From contig JAIVFJ010000361.1 of assembly GCA_025765615.1 (NCBI GenBank), positions 1-57,355 on the forward strand: a stretch of 57,355 bases of DNA, in the 5' to 3' direction. Below the pieces are notes generated by a model. It searched no databases, was not told where the DNA came from, and saw nothing but the letters and a program-made list of their open reading frames with translations. The position numbers and the translations under genes are program-made. The stretch is from Zopfochytrium polystomum. Taxonomy: Eukaryota; Chytridiomycota; Chytridiomycetes; Chytridiales; Chytridiaceae. This document shows, in pieces, positions 22,922-32,562 of the stretch; the stretch's first letter is position 1, and the number at the start of each line of letters is the position of its first letter.

Positions 22922-24444
22922 CAGGAAATTCAATGGTGAAACGAAACGCTCAAACACTGCCCTTGAGTATGTTGTAGCCCACTCCACGGCTGCTGCGGAG
23001 AACTTCAATTCAAGCCCGCTGTCCAACCACCATTGAAGAGACTTCACGTAGCCGTTTTTGCTCGCGTCGTCCATTGCAGCCGCAGAATACTTCAGTTCAA
23101 ATCCACTGTCTTTCCACCACTGAAGCACGCGCACGTTGCCCGAGCTGGATGCCTCGTTCATGGCAACGTGAGTGTACTTTAGCTCAAGTCCACTGTCCTT
23201 CCACCAGTCCAGCACTCGGTATCGTCTTAATTTGATGGTCGTGTCCAGGGCAAAGCGGGTGTATTTGAGTTCGACACAGTTATCTTTCAGCCACTGAAGC
23301 GTTGCCACGTTTCCAGACTTTGTCGCGCCGTCCATCGCTTTATGAGAGCACTTGATTTCAAAGTTGTTGTCCTTCCACCACCGCTGAATTGCCATGTAGC
23401 CTTTCGCGCAGGCGTTATCGAGTGCCGCTTCGGAAAACTTGATCTCCAGCCCGCTCTTCTTCCACCTTTCAAGGCCGGGAGGTGACCGTTGCGGCAGGCG
23501 CCATCGATGGCGCCGCTTGTGCACTGTACCGGCAGACCGTTCTATTTCCACCATTGAAGAACGTGGACTTGACCCTGCTCGCTGGCCCGCTCTAAAGCGC
23601 GGTCGGAATATCTGAGCTCCAATCCGCTGTCTTTCCACCAAGCGAGAGCCGCAAGGTGACCTCCTTCGCAAGCGCCGTCGATGGCGTCCTTTGTATATTT
23701 CAGCTCGAGCCCGCTGTCTTTCCACCACTGAAGCACGCGGACTCGTCCGTGCCTGCTCGCGTCATCCACTGCACAGTGCGAATACATGAGCTCCAACCCG
23801 CTCCCTTTCCACCAGTTCAGCACCTCTTCAGCTAGTTCGTTGGAACCAAGCGGCGCCGGCGAGTCCATCGTAATCTCTGAATATCGCAGCTCCAGCCCGC
23901 TCGACCTCCACCAATCGAGCACCTCGCGCCGCTCGTTCCGGCTCGCAGAATTTACGGGACTCGCGTCATAGTCCAGCGCCAGCCCGCTGTCCTTCCACCA
24001 CTGCAGCACCGCAACGTGGCCGCCTCCGCTCGCGTAGTTGATCGCCAGGCCGACAGTGTACCGATCAAAGATGGATTCGACCTCCGCAACGGTGCTCCGA
24101 TGCAGATCCCAGTTTTCCTTCCACAACCGCAGCGCGTCCACGTCTCCTCGCCGACTGGACGCGCAAATAGCGCAGAGCCCGTTCTCGACGAGGAACCGAC
24201 GGCGCATCGACGTGTCCGGGGTGTGATCGAAGACTAAGCGCAGTAGGGCGGCGGGTCGGGGTTTGTCGACGTTGTTGAAGAAGTTTGGGAAGCTGAGGAT
24301 CGCGGCAACCTGCAGCGCCGGGAGGCGGTGGAGCGTCGCGAATGTGTACCTTTCGCGGGGACAAGAGACTGCGCGGTAGATCTGTTCGGCTACGTGCGGA
24401 ATTGAGGTGGGCGATTGGGGAGATGATGGCGTTAGGGGCGACAT
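22922..24444 (-). pseudogene. WWK-repeat protein copy B, stop plus frameshift
   Basis: From the ATG at 24444 the head reads SIPHVAEQIYRAVSCPRER, FATLHRLPALQVAAIL, LLRLVFDHTPDTSMRRRFL, then a DALRLWKENWDLH segment and at least fourteen WWK units. An in-frame TAG sits at 23542-23544, directly after a WWK where the others have Asp or Asn. About 75 bases further on, near 23468, one base is missing. After that the repeats run cleanly to the stop near 22922 (..SPLNFL). Repairing two events would give roughly 500 codons, so decay is recent. Same orientation as copy A. Confidence 0.85.
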
Positions 24445-24544
24445 ATGCAGTAGCTCGCGATGTGGCAGAGTTTGGATTGGTTGGCAGGGAATCACAACCA
24501 CTGCGAAAAACCACAGGGTGATTGATTGACAAAGTTCAAAGCGG

Positions 24545-24760
24545 CGCCAGCGCTAGCGGCAGTTGATCCGCGCTTGCGGGAAGCTCTTGAGGCGCTCCAA
24601 GGAAGTTGGAGGGGAGATTGCGCTTGCAAAGTATCAGCGTAAGAAGGCGCCCGTAATGGCTGCTATTCGGGAGAATGGCGGTGCACTGGCAGATGCGTCT
24701 GAAGGAGAGGTTCTAGCGGCGAAGTGGTTGAGCCAGTTAGTGGAGGGTCTTTCGGTGTAA
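24545..24760 (+). pseudogene. 3' remnant of an unrecognised gene
   Basis: A protein-like stretch (KEVGGEIALAKYQRKKA, VMAAIRENGGALADA) ending at TAA 24760. In an overlapping frame just upstream, DPRLREALEAL fits the same kind of helical domain (STI1-like pattern DPxhxxALxx..KYQxxPxVMxxI). No start or upstream exon is visible; copy B of the WWK family lies immediately upstream. Confidence 0.3.
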
Positions 24761-24833
24761 AGCTGTTGCAATTGCCGAGCGACGTGTCGAGCGAAAGGAG
24801 TCGGCCCATCTTGAAGGAACAAGAATCGTTGAC

Positions 24834-25482
24834 ATGTTCGCCGGCACCTCGACCTCCCTTCTTCGCACCACGGCTTCCGCCGGGGCGCGATCGACGGTCG
24901 CCCGTCGCTCCGCCTCCATCATCCCGCCCTCGATCTCCTCCATGAAAGAGATCGGCAAGCTCCAATCCGCGCACCCGCAGGCGCACCCCGAGATTTTTGC
25001 CAAGCTGAAGTCGTTGTACAAGAACCTGCCCAAGGGCGACGCGCCGCCGCCCAACTACAAGAGTTGGTACGCCCGCTACGCCACGCGGTACGAGAACTCG
25101 CTGATGCCCGTGTTGCACTTTTTCGGCGTTTTGATCCCCGTCGGGTATTATGTCGCGTACTTCCGTGGAGGGGTGAGTTTGAGTGTGGTTGTTTTGTGTG
25201 AGGGGTGGATGGGGGTTTTGCGATCTGGTGGTGGAGAAATGGCGATCGGGGTGGGAGATGAGGGGTTTTGGGGATCGCCCTGAGCCGATGAATCTGACCC
25301 ATCCATTCTCTTTCATCACATCGCGCTTTGCAACCCGACGTCGGTCTATCATCGACCACTCTTCGCTTCCTGCGCCTTCATCAGCACTGTAAGTACTTTC
25401 GGCACTTCGTTTTTCAAAAGATCGGGACATTTCACACTGACCCTGTTTGTCAACAGACCACCCGACCAAGGAGTTCCACTAA
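24834..25482 (+). CDS. ATP17: Mitochondrial ATP synthase subunit f (ATP17-like), with a 4-nt microexon
   Basis: Exon 1 (24834-25172, 113 codons) encodes a mitochondrial leader (MFAGTSTSLLRTTASAGARS), then SIIPPSISSMKEIGKL, LKSLYKNLPKGDAPPP and a single membrane span (VLHFFGVLIPVGYYVAYF). This matches fungal subunit f of the Fo peripheral stalk in order and length. The only good continuation is a 4-nt exon CACT (25385-25388), set between a strong pyrimidine-rich CATCAG acceptor and a GTAAGT donor, joined to 25457-25482. It ends the protein in HYHPTKEFH, total 122 aa. Without the microexon the frame is not kept. The product is inner-membrane and supports Fo assembly and dimerisation. Confidence 0.8.
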
Positions 25483-25660
25483 ATCGCTCATTTGTAAGGG
25501 TTTGGAGCAGCGGTGGGAGAGCGGGCTTGACAATAAACTGCAATTGCCCCAACTGCACTCTGTTTTGTTAATCTTGGCAGCGCCGAGCATGGCGCTAGGG
25601 TCCAGATCCGTACGGCGTACGGGAGATCAGCAACCAAAAAAATAAAAACAGCTCCCAGGA
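25483..25660. other. Short intergenic
   Basis: Separates subunit f from TAN1; AT-rich towards the TAN1 start. No feature. Confidence 0.4.
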
Positions 25661-27094
25661 ATGTCGTCCGCGGCGGCAGGAGAGAAGAAGCCGTCTAAGA
25701 AAAAGGTGCAACAAAAAACGCTCCTCGCGATCGTCTGCACGATCGCCAGTCCTTCAGCGTCAGATCTGACTTTGCTTTGTTCCTCCTCATCTCGCTACTA
25801 TGCGTCGACATGTGTGGACGGCGATCGCGACGGCCAGTTCCTGGGGAAGGTGAAACAGAAGACATTCCAATGTGCCGGACGCTGACTCTGACTAGTCCGC
25901 CCTCTTCTTCTTTCCTTGCAGAAGCCAAAGCCGTTCGCCGTCCAAGCCGGCTCGTCAGGCGTCCTCGCGTTCTGCAACAGAAACAAGGACCAGCTGGCCA
26001 AGAAGGAGCTGTTGCTGCTCTTGAACGAGGTTTCTCGATTGTGGGGGGGTTTTTTCTTGGCGTCGGTTGCGGGAGTTGACTGTCGACGCGGGACCCCCTC
26101 CTTTCTTTCATTTTTTTGGTGTTAACCCGCTTGTTTCTTTCCCAGTACGCCGACCAGCTGTATGGAGAAGAAAGACCAGAATCCGCTGCCAACGGCGAGG
26201 CAGCAGTAACCAAAACTACCCCCGCCGCCGATGACGACGACGAAGACGACGACGACGAAGAAGAAGTCGGCATTGAAGATGCGTTCGCAAAAGAGATGGG
26301 AACGCTGAAGAAACCCAAAAAGACGCACCGGTTTTCGCCGCAGGACGTTGGGATCGACTGCACGATATTCATTAAGGCAATTTAGCGGTGTCGGGTGGAT
26401 GGGCGGCTCGTTTTGGGTTTGGATGTGGTGTGATTGACGGGTTCATTTTTCGCAACCCTTCCACCCCAGGCCGGCGCCGGGATCGACCCAAAGGCGCTCG
26501 TCGGCGCTATTTTGAAGGACCTGGACCAAACCAAGAAGAAGAAAACCAGGTGCGCGGCGCTGGGAGTGGGAGGTCGGCTTGTTTTTTCGCATTTTCTGAC
26601 GGTGTTCTCGGATCAAAAACAGATTCACGCAGCGCATCCTCCCGATTGAGCGATGTTCCGCAGCGTTTCTGGCCGACATTATAACACTCGCAAAGAAGAT
26701 CGTCGTGCCACAGTTTCCGTCCGACTCTCCTGTGAAGGTGCTCACCGCACCGCTTTTTTTTTTAGTGCTTCGCATAGCGCGCCGGGCTCTAACGGACTTT
26801 TCCCTGAATAGTACTCAATAGTGTTCAACCGCCGTTTCAACGACCAAATCAGCCGAGTCGAGCTCATACCGAAGCTCGCCGAGCTGGTCGGGCCGGCTCA
26901 CCAGGTCGATATCAAGAACCTCGACCGAGTGATCCTTGTCGAGATTTTCAAGGGAATCTGCGGGATGAGCGTGGTGGACGATTTTTACAAGTACAAAAAG
27001 TACAATCTCGAGGCGGTAAGTGCTCGTTTTTATATCCGACCGTCCTCGTTTAACGGCTGTTTAGGTCTTTGACCAGGAAGCCGCGCAAACATGA
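25661..27094 (+). CDS. TAN1: TAN1/THUMPD1-like tRNA acetylation adaptor
   Basis: Seven exons (25661-25705, 25922-26029, 26146-26376, 26470-26549, 26623-26737, 26812-27015, 27065-27094) give 270 aa. The order is a Lys-rich start, the Tan1 opening FAVQAGSSGVLAFCNRNKD, an acidic insert (DDDDEDDDDEEEVG), and the THUMP domain (RFTQRILPIERCSAAFLADI, YSIVFNRRFN, VILVEIFKGICGMSVVDDF, YKKYNLE). Tan1 binds tRNA-Leu/Ser and helps Kre33/NAT10 make N4-acetylcytidine 12. Intron 3 (26377-26469) starts GCAATT, because every nearby GT donor would leave a TAG in frame; it looks like a GC-AG intron. The last exon adds only nine residues and is the least certain part. Confidence 0.85.
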
Positions 27095-27216
27095 ACAAAC
27101 GGAAGAGGGGCGGCGACGCTGCGGCGGGCGGGGCGAAGGAGGATTCAAACAAACAGGAAGTTAAGAGGGTGAAGACATCGGTGCCGGTGCCCATTTCAGT
27201 GAAGGAAAGTGAGTAA
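27091..27216 (+). CDS. 41-codon basic ORF overlapping the TAN1 stop (ATGA)
   Basis: Begins ATGAACAAACGG, sharing ATGA with the TAN1 stop, and encodes a Lys/Arg/Gly/Ala-rich peptide ending PVPISVKESE. It is either a missed C-terminal tail of TAN1 reached by alternative splicing, or chance. Basic tails of this kind occur at the C-terminus of some TAN1/THUMPD1 proteins. Confidence 0.25.
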   Translation: MNKRKRGGDAAAGGAKEDSNKQEVKRVKTSVPVPISVKESE

Positions 27217-27383
27217 TTAAATATGGTGGTTAGGCCTTGGTGTGCTGCATTATGGCTGCAAGAACAAAACATGAGATCCATTTCTCTCATGTGCAACTCG
27301 ATCGACTCCCTCTTTGGAATTTGCACGCCGTCCATGTCCAAGCGAGCGGAATGGTGGACCGATTGTTTAGGGTCGCTTGTTCT

Positions 27384-28519
27384 CTACCGATCTCCCGCGC
27401 AACGCAATCGAACACGCGCTTGAACTCGCTGCTGAGAACGGCCACGATGGTTCCCATCTCCCAACTGTTTCCAAATCCTCTTCTTCGTCGTCCTCCTCCT
27501 CGTCCTCCTCCTCCCCATTTTCCATAGCGACCAGTCCTGGTCCAATTCTTCATCCGAATCGCCTGCATCTGCGGGAGCCCTCAGCGAATCCTCTTCGGTC
27601 ATTCGCAAAATAACATCGCGAATATCGTACAAGGGCTCATGCTCCAGCTTGAGGTTGACCAGAAAGCAAACAATTCTGAAGAACTCATTCAACCAGGGCC
27701 GACAGTGGCGAAACTGTTGTGTAGAAAGGCATCGAAATTCGCGTACCAGCCTGTTTACGTTCTCGTGCCGAGTACCAATCCGCTTGATGATGCGATTGAT
27801 GACATTGCGCAAAGACCCAGTCGAACAAATGATCCTAGCGTCGCCCTGAAAGCCCTTGTCTGCAATCACGAGCTCTCCAGGGCTCAGAAGGGGGAGGAGG
27901 TCATCATGGGCAATCTTCAGGTCGGGATTCGCGCCACACAGCTGCCCTGGGCTCACATATACTATCTTGCATACACCGATTGCTGTACCAATCAGAAAAC
28001 GGATGCCAGCGTGGTTGAGTTTGTGAGAATAATCCGCTTTCGATCTCTTGGGTAGCTCTGGGACGTGGATGTCAATGCCGTCAACATACATGGAAAATTC
28101 TTTGCGTCCCACTTCACCCAACAATCATCTAGGGAAAACTGTGCTGATTCAGAGACATTCGTATGGCGACGGTTAACAAAGAAGCTGCAAACCTCTGTGA
28201 CGTCAAGCAACGCTTGCAAGCCAATGTCCAACCACGTTTGCCAGGTCTGGTTGGAAACGCGAAGGGTCCTTCTTGCTATTCGCTGTGTTGGATACGTTTT
28301 TAACAAAAAGAGTGCGGAAAGCAAGTGCTGAGGTGCGGTCGCGTCGTGGCGCCCAGCCAGCTTGATACGTCGCCACAGGTCATGGCACATGGCGGGACTG
28401 ATGCCAAAGAAAGCTCGAAAGTCGTCGTCAACTTGTCCCCTGCGACGATCCGTTCCATCTTCTCGGGAAAAGTGATGAAGAAAGCACGCTTGCCAGTCAA
28501 CAATGCGAATCTCAGGCAT
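27384..28519 (-). mobile_element. Harbinger/DDE_Tnp_4-type transposase, frameshifted
   Basis: The upstream half (28519 to about 28100) has the helical N-terminal region (DDDFRAFFGISPAMCHDLW, LLSALFLLKTYPTQRIARR). The downstream half (about 28120 to 27450) carries the catalytic core: MYVDGIDIHVPE (first Asp), ADYSHKLNHAGIRFLIGTA, LVIADKGFQGDARII (second Asp) and WLNEFFRIVCFLVNLKL (probable Glu region). The two halves are in different frames, with the switch near 28100-28120, so the gene is dead unless the base is misread. The tail is acidic (DAGDSDEELDQDW) and then Arg-rich. It lies in reverse orientation just downstream of TAN1. I could not define inverted ends. Confidence 0.8.
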
Positions 28520-28644
28520 TTTTTGGATTTTATTAATTTTTCCTGCTAAATGTGTGGAGAGGGGGCAGGAAGGAGTGCGGCAAGCCTGATTGGTGCTTTC
28601 GATAAGACTGATAGGACTCCATCTCATCGTCGCAATGTCCGCGC

Positions 28645-28800
28645 TCTAAAACAGGAAACATCCTCCAAAACAAAATACACACAGGTGTGCTGCTCTAAAT
28701 TTCGTTATCGTGCTCTAATTCTCCAATCAGGCTCTAAAAGACACACACGCGCTCTAGATTACTATACTCCCTATTATGGAGCTGCTTATCAGCTAGAGCG
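28645..28800. repeat. Cluster of GCTCTA(A) motifs
   Basis: GCTCTA occurs five times between about 28650 and 28757 (GCGCTCTAAAA, CTGCTCTAAAT, GTGCTCTAATT, AGGCTCTAAAA, GCGCTCTAGAT), and once inverted (CTAGAGCGCG) near 28793. It sits just beyond the transposase start, where subterminal transposase-binding repeats of a Harbinger-like element would be expected. Inference only. Confidence 0.45.
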
Positions 28801-29322
28801 CGCCACCATTTCAGCAACAAATTGTGGAATGTGGGGTGATTTTGTACAATTCCTTCGAGATTACAGCGCCATCCGGAAAATTGGAGCGCGATTGGCGAAA
28901 GAGGACCGAGGAGGTGCAATAGGCAACGGCACCATTGCAGAATTTTTTACATAAGGGAATGCCTCAAACAGATAAGGTAAGAATGAAAAATAAAAAAGAC
29001 AAACATACGGCAAACCCGCTGCCCAACAGCACGCCTGCAAGCACCAGCAGCAACCCCCCCCACGAGCACCATTGGAGGGAGGTGTAGAAAAAAAGACTAT
29101 AACACCTTGTGGACCGACGCACACACCGCCGCGTCGCCGATCTGCAGGACTGGATCAACGACGCCCCGCTCATCCCAGGGTTTCTGGAGCCCAGAGCGTC
29201 ACGGTAATTCTGTGCCTGCGATCACCCACGAGATGAATGTCCGGATGCGGTGCGCTCAGCGTTTCAGATGGAGCCTGGAGCATAAAAGCTGAGAGCTCCT
29301 GCAGATAGCTGTCACATTTACG
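28801..29322 (+). other. No intact gene; one short coding-like fragment
   Basis: About 29110-29215 reads protein-like on the plus strand (RVADLQDWINDAPLIPGFLEP then stop). Nothing else recognised. Confidence 0.25.
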
Positions 29323-29620
29323 TTGGAGGAAGAAGCTGGGCTACCAGAGTCGTGGTTCGTGGAGCTGGACTATGGCGGCGAGCAGCTGCAGTTGGAACAG
29401 CTTCGAAAACGGAAAGCACATGTTCAGGCTATCGGAGCGTTTTCCTCCTCCAGAAACGGCGCGTGCAAATCGGCTGGTGAGAGATGCGAGTTGTTTCGGC
29501 TGCATGAAAGCTCACGACTGGTGCAAGGAATCTGGGCATATCCAACACCGCGTAATCGATGCAAGCAAACACCACAATGTGTTCGAATGGTGGAAGAGCA
29601 AAATTCAACTTGAGTACGGC
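29323..29620 (+). pseudogene. Degenerate WWK-family fragment
   Basis: The frame starting 29372 contains VIDASKHHNVFEWWKSKIQLEY, recognisably one WWK unit, preceded by weakly similar sequence (CMKAHDWCKESGHIQHR). An overlapping frame is also open. Too decayed to count units. Confidence 0.5.
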
Positions 29621-29882
29621 GGCGGCCCGGAGGTGAAGCTCTTTGTTGCTAAAAAAAACGAAGAGCGAGGCTTGGGATTCCTGGGAATCTTTTGCTGTGA
29701 GGCGATGGTGGTCTGATCATAGGCCGGGTGGCGGAAGCGCGAAGATGAACAGCCTCAGCAAGTGGAAGTTTCTCGAAGACTTCGGCGCTTGGACTGTTGA
29801 TGAACCCTCTGCGGCGTGCTTAGCGCTTCACTTGGAACTCCAGGACGCCAAGGTTCTTCAGGAGAAAGCGACGGCTAAGCTG
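29621..29882 (+). other. Coding-like stretch cut by the dispersed repeat
   Basis: A plus-strand frame (DFGAWTVDEPSAACLALHLE, LQDAKVLQEKATAKLSAP) runs directly into the 315-bp repeat at 29883. Probably a gene or element fragment truncated by the repeat. No family recognised. Confidence 0.25.
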
Positions 29883-30195
29883 TCCGCTCCCCACATCAGG
29901 TGTAAGCCAGTCCCACGCGGGTGGATGCGGTTAAGGGGGAATTAAGAGGTGCTAAGCACTGCTCCGCGTATTAAGAGCAATTCCAGCGTTCATGGCTTAG
30001 AACATAAGAGATGAGATATGCTCGGATTCTTGTTCTGGACTGAAGGATGCGTCAGGCCAACATGAACAAATAGGGACATCAATAATATGAGAATCAAGAA
30101 TTTTTTCTTCTGAATTAAAATACTCAGTTACCTGTCAACATCTCGTTGCTTTAACGACTCCAACCTCAACCTTCGGTCATTAGAGTAACCTCAAC
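29883..30195 (+). repeat. Dispersed ~315-bp repeat, copy 2
   Basis: Same orientation and extent as 3174-3492, with a few indels and roughly 10-15 percent mismatches by eye. The flanks differ from copy 1 and share no obvious target duplication. Confidence 0.8.
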
Positions 30196-31396
30196 ATGGA
30201 CTTGTTGCCACACAAAGGGCCCTTTCCTCGAATAAAATGAGGACGGGTTACAATCACTTCGACCACAACAAGATCTTGGATCACAATGCAGCTCCGTCCG
30301 TGTCTTCGCGCGCGCGCTCTCGCGTCGGCGATTCCCACCACCGTGAAGACGATTCCTCGGCAGCTTACGCCGCTTCCAAATTCAAGCCCACCTCCAATTA
30401 CTTACAACATCCTCGGTGATAGAGGAATTTGTTGAACGCGTTCACCACCAGTGAGTACCTCAAGCTTTCGTTTTTGATCCGATAGTATCGACGGTTGCAG
30501 AACCATCACACAACTTACCTCCCCACAAGACTCGCCGGCACCGCGTCCCATATCTCCACCCTCCACCACTCCCTCCAACGCCTCGAATCCCACATCGCCC
30601 ACCTCACCGCCCACGTTCACGCCACCCCCGCTTCCGCCGCCGCTGTCGCCTCCCACCTCGCCGCGACGCGCGCAGAGCCCGACCCAACCGGTGCCGCAGC
30701 CCAGGTCTCCTTGCTCCTCGACAGGCTGCGCGACGCCGTACTCGCGGCGGCCGCGTCGATCCCTGTTCGGACGACGCGTCCCGACGTGTGTTCTTGCCAC
30801 GACGGGGAATATCGGGCCGCGGTCGTGCTGGACGTGCGCGTCGAAGCGCTCCGCGGGAGATCGAAGCCGTCGAGCGGCGCGTCGCGGGGGTCGAGGAGAC
30901 GATCGCCCGGCACGCGTCGCACCGAGCGCGAATTGAGGCTATTGCAGGCGGGGTCGTCCGGCTCGTTGACGACGTGCGCGACGCGCAGAGGGCGGTGGTG
31001 GCGCTGGGGCAGCGGCTGGTGCGCGGGGAGGGACTAGTTAGTGCGGCAGCGGGGGCGGTCCAGGCTGGGTTTGTCCGGCAGAGCGGCTGTGGAGAGTCAT
31101 GCTGCGATGGGAGGTGGGAGTCGCGAGAGAGAGGTATCGGGGAGTGGGTTGCTCGCGAGCTGGAGGATCACCGTAGGGTTGTGGCGCGTGAAGTTGAGGT
31201 GGACGGGACTCTATTGCACGTGACCTGCACGTTGCCACCGAGAAAATCGCGACGCGTCTTGATGCCGTCGAACGCGACACTGGCAGCAGGGAAAAGAGCG
31301 CGGCAGCCGTTGCAAGCGCCCGAATCGCCGCAGTCGAGCGAACCCAGCTGCCTAGGGATGGGGTGCCTGACAGGCCATACCCCAAGCCCGCCTAAT
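30196..31396 (+). pseudogene. Coiled-coil protein gene with frame breaks
   Basis: The best reading has an exon ending IEEFVERVHHQ (about 30364-30452), spliced over GTGAGT..ACAAG to LAGTASHISTLHHSLQRLES and a long Ala-rich helical stretch (DPTGAAAQVSLLLDRLRDAV). The frame then moves near 30860 to EIEAVERRVAGVEETIARHA and again near 31205 to RDLHVATEKIATRLDAVERD, ending ..RPYPKPA at TAA about 31395. All pieces are heptad-rich coiled coil, so it was one protein. It recalls coiled-coil nucleoporins such as Nup58/49, but the match is too weak to name. Either two indels have broken it or introns were missed. Confidence 0.4.
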
Positions 31397-32164
31397 TTAT
31401 TATTTATTTTCAGCACTTGTACTTACACGCATAGGGTTGGGGGGACTTAGAGCATTTGTGGTGGATGCTCCAAGTCAGGGGGGGTTGACTTGTCAATTTT
31501 CTCTCTCTCTGTTTTTGGGCCATTTCGCTTTTTCCTCTTTCTTCAATCTGATTTCTGTCCTTTGGCACCAATACAGAGTCCCTTCAAATCCATCTGGCAC
31601 ACGGAGGTGAGGGTAGTGAGAGGTGGTACACACCCAGGTGAGTACATGGTCCCTTCGGGGGCTCCCCTTAAGGGGCCGTGGGTGGGGAATGCAGCTGGCC
31701 CCGCCACCAACTGTGTGACACTGATGGCTTTGCGTTGGAGTGAGGATCACAGGCACTTGCCCGCTGCGACGACGGCAGTGGTGGTGGCAACAACAACAGT
31801 GTTGTCGTCCCCAACCTTCCCGTCCCCACGAGGGTGTTGGTGGCTGCGCTTGGTGCAGCCCCTGACACCTGAGAGTTCGATCTATGAGTGCCTGCCTTGG
31901 AACTATGGCTGTGAGAGTGAGATGAGTGAGTACGAGTTCCGTCCCGTCTCTATTAATTGCTCCTGTTGTATTTGAGATTAGATTCCTGAGATAAAAACCC
32001 CCATTTTCCTCTTCTCTCTCTTTATTCTGCGGTTGTATTGCACCCTCGGGAGTGCCCTTCCGTTTCCCCTCGCATCGGCCCGTGGCCCCACGAGTAATCG
32101 GTGCTCCAGCACTGATCCCTCAGAGGATTGTCACTCTGAGTGTTCATTCTTTGTGTTTGAGACC
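31397..32164. other. Older repeat-like DNA, target of the gypsy insertion
   Basis: LTR-like character: a TATA-like GAGATAAAAACCCCC near 31991, pyrimidine tracts, no coding sequence. The sequence ends with AGACC (32160-32164), which is repeated after the gypsy element. The gypsy copy probably landed in an older, unrelated element. Confidence 0.35.
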
Positions 32165-32522
32165 TGTTATGAATCACCCTCTGGAAACCTCTGGAACCTT
32201 CTAGAACATTCCTTCATGGAACCTTCTGGAACCTTCTGGAACCTTCTAGAACATTCCTTCATGGAACCTTGTGGAACCTTCTGGAACCTTCTTTGCTTTC
32301 CTGACTTGTCTTGTTGTCATTGGTATCATTGGTATCATTGTATTACTAATTGCTCTTTCTGGAACATTCTTTGAGTCTTGACAAGGAACATTCTCAAAAG
32401 GTATAAAAGGGGGATGGGGAACCTGTCCCATCCCTCAAGTGAATTATTGTTTCCAATACAATCATCACTCCTCTCAGTTCCTTCTCTGCCTTGCCTTGCC
32501 TTGTCCTGCCATGTTCCTGACA
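32165..32522 (+). repeat. 5' LTR of the gypsy element
   Basis: 358 bp, TG..CA ends. It contains heat-shock-element arrays, a TATA box (TATAAAAG at 32402) and downstream pyrimidine-rich sequence. It is shorter than the 3' LTR because it carries fewer of the GGAACCTTCT units. Confidence 0.92.
32193..32394 (+). promoter_or_regulatory. Heat-shock-element arrays in the LTR
   Basis: Contiguous alternating nGAAn/nTTCn pentamers: four units at 32193-32212 (GGAAC CTTCT AGAAC ATTCC), eight units at 32218-32257, three at 32356-32370 and two at 32385-32394, the last ending 7 bp before TATAAAAG. This is the canonical binding site of trimeric heat-shock factor. The 3' LTR has the same arrangement, with an eight-unit array at 35824-35863. 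Confidence 0.75.
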
Positions 32523-32562
32523 TCATAATTCACTTCACCCTCTCCTACTACTCTCTGCCATC

